Of a stretch of 64,000 nt of DNA, positions 60,811 through 64,000 are shown in pieces. The position numbers and the translations under genes were made by a program. The notes below the pieces were generated by a model. It did not search any database, was not told the DNA's origin, and was given only the letters and a program-made list of their open reading frames with translations. Numbering within the stretch: position 1 is the first letter of the stretch; each line of letters begins with the position of its first letter. Source of the stretch: Zanthoxylum bungeanum (Eukaryota; Streptophyta; Magnoliopsida; Sapindales; Rutaceae); contig SKCR01007781.1 of NCBI GenBank assembly GCA_019454045.1, positions 62,001 through 126,000 on the forward strand, in the 5' to 3' direction.

Positions 60811-62152
60811 GAGCGCGAAATTCCATTTTCAGTTGTACCACTCTCTCTCATCTCTTTGATGTAAAGAGAGAGTTTCTCTCTCTATTTTCTTTTAGTTTTT
60901 AGCTTTTTTAGTTTTGTAAATAATTTTAATTATGTTTTGTAATAATAGTAATTTACTTTCTTTATTTTTACAGTTTTTACTATTCACCATGAGGAGGTAA
61001 CTTCCCCAGCTAGGGTGAAATGTAATTCTTTTACATTTACTATTTAGATTAATCTCCCTTAAAAAATAATATATTCGCTATTTAAAATATTGACTTAAAA
61101 AGGATACCGCCAGATTGGTCGGTTGGTAATTAAATTTTCTTACCGCCTATTTGGCAGGTTTATTTTGATTCCGCCTTTATGGCTGGTTGGACTTAATTTG
61201 ACTAAATCAGGTTACGCCTATATGGCTGGTTGGTTAAAATAATCATAAGTTAATATATTATATTAAGAGAGATATCTAAATAGTAAATAATAAAATTTGA
61301 TCCTTTTACCTTAGCATTTTATTTTATTTTACTTTTCAGCTTTTACTTTATGTCTTTTACTTTTCAGTACTTTTACTTATTGTCTTTTACTTTCAAGTTT
61401 TTACTAGCCCTAGTTATGTGTTAGTTATCTAGGGTTGTGATGAATTCTAATATCACCGGTTTATAAGGGGTTATTTTATAGTTTGGGTAATTTAAAGGTT
61501 TACTTATTAAGTCTTAAGCTTAATGCTTCTTGTTGTCTGATCACCAATAAGATTGATGTCGTAAATCTAAAATGAACTAGACATAGGGATTTTAGGTTTC
61601 AGCCTTAGACTTAATAGCCCATGATCTTCCTTGAGGATAGATAACCCTTTAATAGATTTCCTTACAGGATAGACATATACATGTCGGGCGGGGGTAGCCA
61701 TAATTGGAACTTAAACTTAATGAATCCTGATAATTTGGTTGACATAGACATATGGTTCAATTGGGTTAAACTGGGTATTTACGTTTGACCATCGACAGAG
61801 GCTTTTGCATATTTTAGTGTTCCGGGTTAGTAAACTGATTTATTACACAAACATAAAATAATCACTTCATCTTTTAAAAGATATTAGAATGATTCAAAAC
61901 CCTAGATCTTTGTGTCTTTTGTTATTTTCCTTAGTATTTTCTTTTGTCTTTTTATTTATTTAGCAAATCTACAATCAACCAAATCAATCAAGCAATGATT
62001 CTCTTCTCTCTCAATTAGACATCTATAAATAAATAGATTCAATAATTAATAACAATAGTAGGAATTAAGTCCTCGTGGGATAGACATTTTTATACTACTT
62101 GAATGATACGTGCGCTTGCGTTATAGGTGTGTGTTTACGCCGGTCAAGTTTT

Positions 62153-62170
62153 TGGCGCCGTTTCCGGGGA
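62153..62170 (+). other. F primer binding site (tRNA-Asp)
   Basis: TGGCGCCGTTTCCGGGGA matches the complement of the plant tRNA-Asp 3' end with one mismatch, as in Athila/Tat-type gypsy elements. It begins seven bases after the LTR end. Confidence 0.9.
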
Positions 62171-62396
62171 CTATTTTTCTTGAGTGTTAATTTTTAAGCT
62201 ATCCAATTTACTTGTATCTCATTTTCTTTATTTTTATCTATAATTTTTATTTCTTTCTTTTATTTCAGGTGATTAAAAATTGGAACATTATTGGTAGATT
62301 GAGAGATTACGTACCTTACAAGAAGATACACCCCACACTTGGGAGCAACAGTCCGGTTTTCTGAGGCCTGTTGTACAACCCAACGACTATCACTAG

Positions 62397-63131
62397 ATGC
62401 CAGAACCAAGCAATACTACATTTGCTCAACAGAACGTAATGGGGAGATGTGACATATGTAATGGTAACCACCCAAGAGATTATTGCGAGTACAACTACAA
62501 TCCAAGGTGGCAGAGCTATCAAAATCCTTCATGGTACGAAGAACCATCACATTTTCCATCTTATCCACCATCCACCTATGATTTTCATCAAGAACCAGAA
62601 CCATCAGAGGAAGATCAGTTGATTCACATGCTCAATGTTTGGCTCGAAGAACGGGAAGCTCAATTAAATGCACAAATTCAGAGTCAAATAGAATCTATAC
62701 AGAGAATGACAGATCATATCAGACAATTAACAGAAAACCAGAACTTCATACCTCAAGAAGAATTATCAGATGAAACTGACAAAGCTTTCGAGTACCCAGA
62801 GATCCGCAATGACACCTTAACAGAGGAGGAGGCCGAGCAATATCAACAACCAGAGGTATCAGTTCAGGAGCCCGAACCGGCAAAGTCTCGATTTGATTTT
62901 TATTATCCTGACTCTGACGAGGATGAAGCTGATCTATTTGTACCAACTGTACTAAAAACGGAGGATCAAACTTTCAATCCTCAAAATGAAGATCTTAGAG
63001 CATGCTTTTCCATGATGTTTGATGAAGATGTACCTAAACTATCCATTCCAGTCATATCAGAGGATGAAAACCTAATGTCAGAAACATCTTTACATCCTCA
63101 GGCAGATACTTATGGAGCATGCATTTCATAG
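62397..63131 (+). CDS. F gag-like protein with zinc knuckle
   Basis: An open frame of 244 codons from ATG 62397. Residues 17-30 form a knuckle, C-D-I-C-N-G-N-H-P-R-D-Y-C, with C-x2-C-x3-H-x4-C spacing. An N-P-R-W-Q-S-Y-Q-N-P-S-W tract follows, a layout seen after the knuckle in Athila-type Gag. Residues about 75-120 are Gln/Glu-rich and likely coiled coil; the rest is strongly acidic (D-S-D-E-D-E-A-D). No capsid domain precedes the knuckle, so the protein is a Gag C-terminal portion and not a full Gag. It is the only long element ORF here without an internal lesion. Confidence 0.6.
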   Translation: MPEPSNTTFAQQNVMGRCDICNGNHPRDYCEYNYNPRWQSYQNPSWYEEPSHFPSYPPSTYDFHQEPEPSEEDQLIHMLNVWLEEREAQLNAQIQSQIESIQRMTDHIRQLTENQNFIPQEELSDETDKAFEYPEIRNDTLTEEEAEQYQQPEVSVQEPEPAKSRFDFYYPDSDEDEADLFVPTVLKTEDQTFNPQNEDLRACFSMMFDEDVPKLSIPVISEDENLMSETSLHPQADTYGACIS

Positions 63132-63184
63132 ATGACAGATAAAGAATTGAATACGAAATTTTAAAATTCATCTGTGGAGAAAAT

Positions 63185-63643
63185 GTGGAGCAAGAAACAA
63201 AGCAAATAGAGGAGCAACTGTCTGAAAAAATTGAAAATTCAGAGCATTCGGGAGAAACATCGCTGTATCGGGGAGTACAATTTAAAGAAATCACCCAAAA
63301 GCTTGACAAAATGGAACTTCCATTCCAAGTCAAGCACCATACGAGACCTCCTGATTTTCTTTCTTTCTTTTCAGGAACCACTGGAGCAACAAAGGTTAAA
63401 TAGGTGGCACAAGCACTGAATGGGACAAAATATTTTTTGCCACATTACCATTGGAAAAGACCCTTCAAAAGCAACGCTCATGGGATTGTCTTTAATTCGG
63501 ACATCCAAAACGATGCTGAAACCTCATTGACAGATGGATTTCAGTCACGTCTGGCTGAAGATGAAAAATTTAACGCTAGCGGGAGGCAACCCATGCAATT
63601 TGTTGTAATTTCTTTTTTCATATTTTTTGTATATATGTTGTAG
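63185..63643 (+). pseudogene. F downstream reading frame, broken by one stop
   Basis: One frame from 63185, interrupted by TAG at 63401 and then open to 63643. The first part (M-E-Q-E-T-K-Q-I-E) continues the acidic style of the upstream ORF. The second contains H-Y-H-W-K-R-P and ends in a hydrophobic F-F-I-F-F-V-Y-M-L stretch. No known domain; similar tails may occur in gag-only terminal-repeat elements, but I cannot verify this. Confidence 0.35.
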
Positions 63644-64000
63644 AATGGTGTTTGGAAAAGATAAGGGATAATTATTTAGAGATGGATGAGTAAGAATGGA
63701 TTCTTGAGACGCATCCTAATGAATTTATACTAAGCGAGTGGCGTATTGTGTACACAATTCTGTTGCCTTAATAATTGTTTTGATTTGCTTTTCTTTTATA
63801 GACAAGATCCAGACTTTTTGACCTTTCACAGATTCATTTTGTTGTTTAGCTAACAAGCTTCCTTTGGAAGATATTAGTGCTATTATTACTCACCCGTTTC
63901 AGGTACTATAAATTCAGCTCGTCATTGCACTTTGGAAGGCATCCATATTTGAGAAAGAAATATATAAAATAATGGAAGCCACTTCAAGAAGATGAGTTGA
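63644..64000 (+). other. F internal region, no gene seen
   Basis: No open frame longer than about 40 codons and no polypurine tract or second LTR before the window ends. Confidence 0.5.

Larger units (their letters stand above)
60021..62146 (+). repeat. F 5' LTR
   Basis: Starts TGATGAGTGG, where the first bases pair with CCACTCAT (60049-60056) in an 8-bp hairpin, and ends CCGGTCA at 62146. A cluster of G-box-like sites (60331-60745) precedes a TATA box (60803-60810). A fourfold degenerate repeat with CCGCC and GGTTGG words lies at 61085-61232. The left flank is ACGGG in S2; the right target copy is out of view. Confidence 0.85.
60021..64000 (+). mobile_element. Ty3/gypsy element F, 5' part, gag-like only
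   Basis: A 2.13-kb LTR, a tRNA-Asp primer site and a gag-like ORF, running off the window. No protease, RT, RNase H or integrase appears within 1.8 kb of the primer site. The order of short ORFs after the gag-like one does not resemble pol. It may be a non-autonomous terminal-repeat element that keeps only gag sequence; if pol lies further right, that reading fails. Confidence 0.75.

Noticed and set aside
62316..62946. Minus-strand frames under the F gag-like ORF
   Set aside because: Antisense shadows of the 244-codon frame.

Overview
The window is plant nuclear DNA, probably from a eudicot, and consists almost entirely of nested transposable elements. I found no host protein gene, tRNA, rRNA or CRISPR array. 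The evidence is Ty1/copia elements primed by initiator tRNA-Met, a Ty3/gypsy element primed by tRNA-Asp, 5-bp target duplications, a tRNA-derived SINE and a hAT-type element. It looks like heterochromatic, gene-poor sequence. Letters used below: A = copia family with about 2-kb LTRs (copies A0, A1, A2); B = young copia; C = old minus-strand copia; D = short-LTR copia; E = chromovirus-like LTR family; F = tRNA-Asp-primed gypsy; G = old gypsy host; S = an LTR family seen as a solo LTR and a fragment.

Left third (1-22.2 kb). A0 ends at 6624 and abuts a decayed G gag (6625-7231). An E1 LTR (7232-10160) interrupts that gag. Next come a fragment of copia D on the minus strand (about 11590-13914) and a long E-like non-coding stretch (13915-18228) carrying a SINE (14836-15027). 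A hAT-type element (18229-18777) follows. G reverse transcriptase and RNase H pieces are split by a complete solo LTR, S1 (19286-21744).

Middle (22.2-33.1 kb). B (23003-30459) is the youngest-looking element, with a perfect 5-bp target duplication and nearly identical LTRs. Its coding region nevertheless carries at least six inactivating lesions and lacks the protease active site. It sits in E-like LTR sequence. AT-rich non-coding DNA follows.

Right half (32.9-64 kb). C runs on the minus strand from its LTR (32889-33140) to its gag (59712). It is broken by a solo LTR E2 (33486-35283) and by A1 (36530-56338), whose 3' LTR is itself broken by A2 in opposite orientation (46293-56192). The C gag is cut by an S LTR fragment (59713-60020), which is cut by F (60021 to beyond the window). 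F has a G-box-rich LTR and an open gag-like ORF but no polymerase in view. Target duplications fix the order C, then A1, then A2, and C, then S2, then F.

The most unusual signal is not coding. Three unrelated families carry arrays of short stem-loops whose stems differ from module to module, and sometimes change in a compensated way between copies, while the loop or a flanking motif stays constant. In A the loop is T-N-G on the element sense strand. In B each stem is followed by ATAAAG(T). In E the arms vary around a conserved loop.
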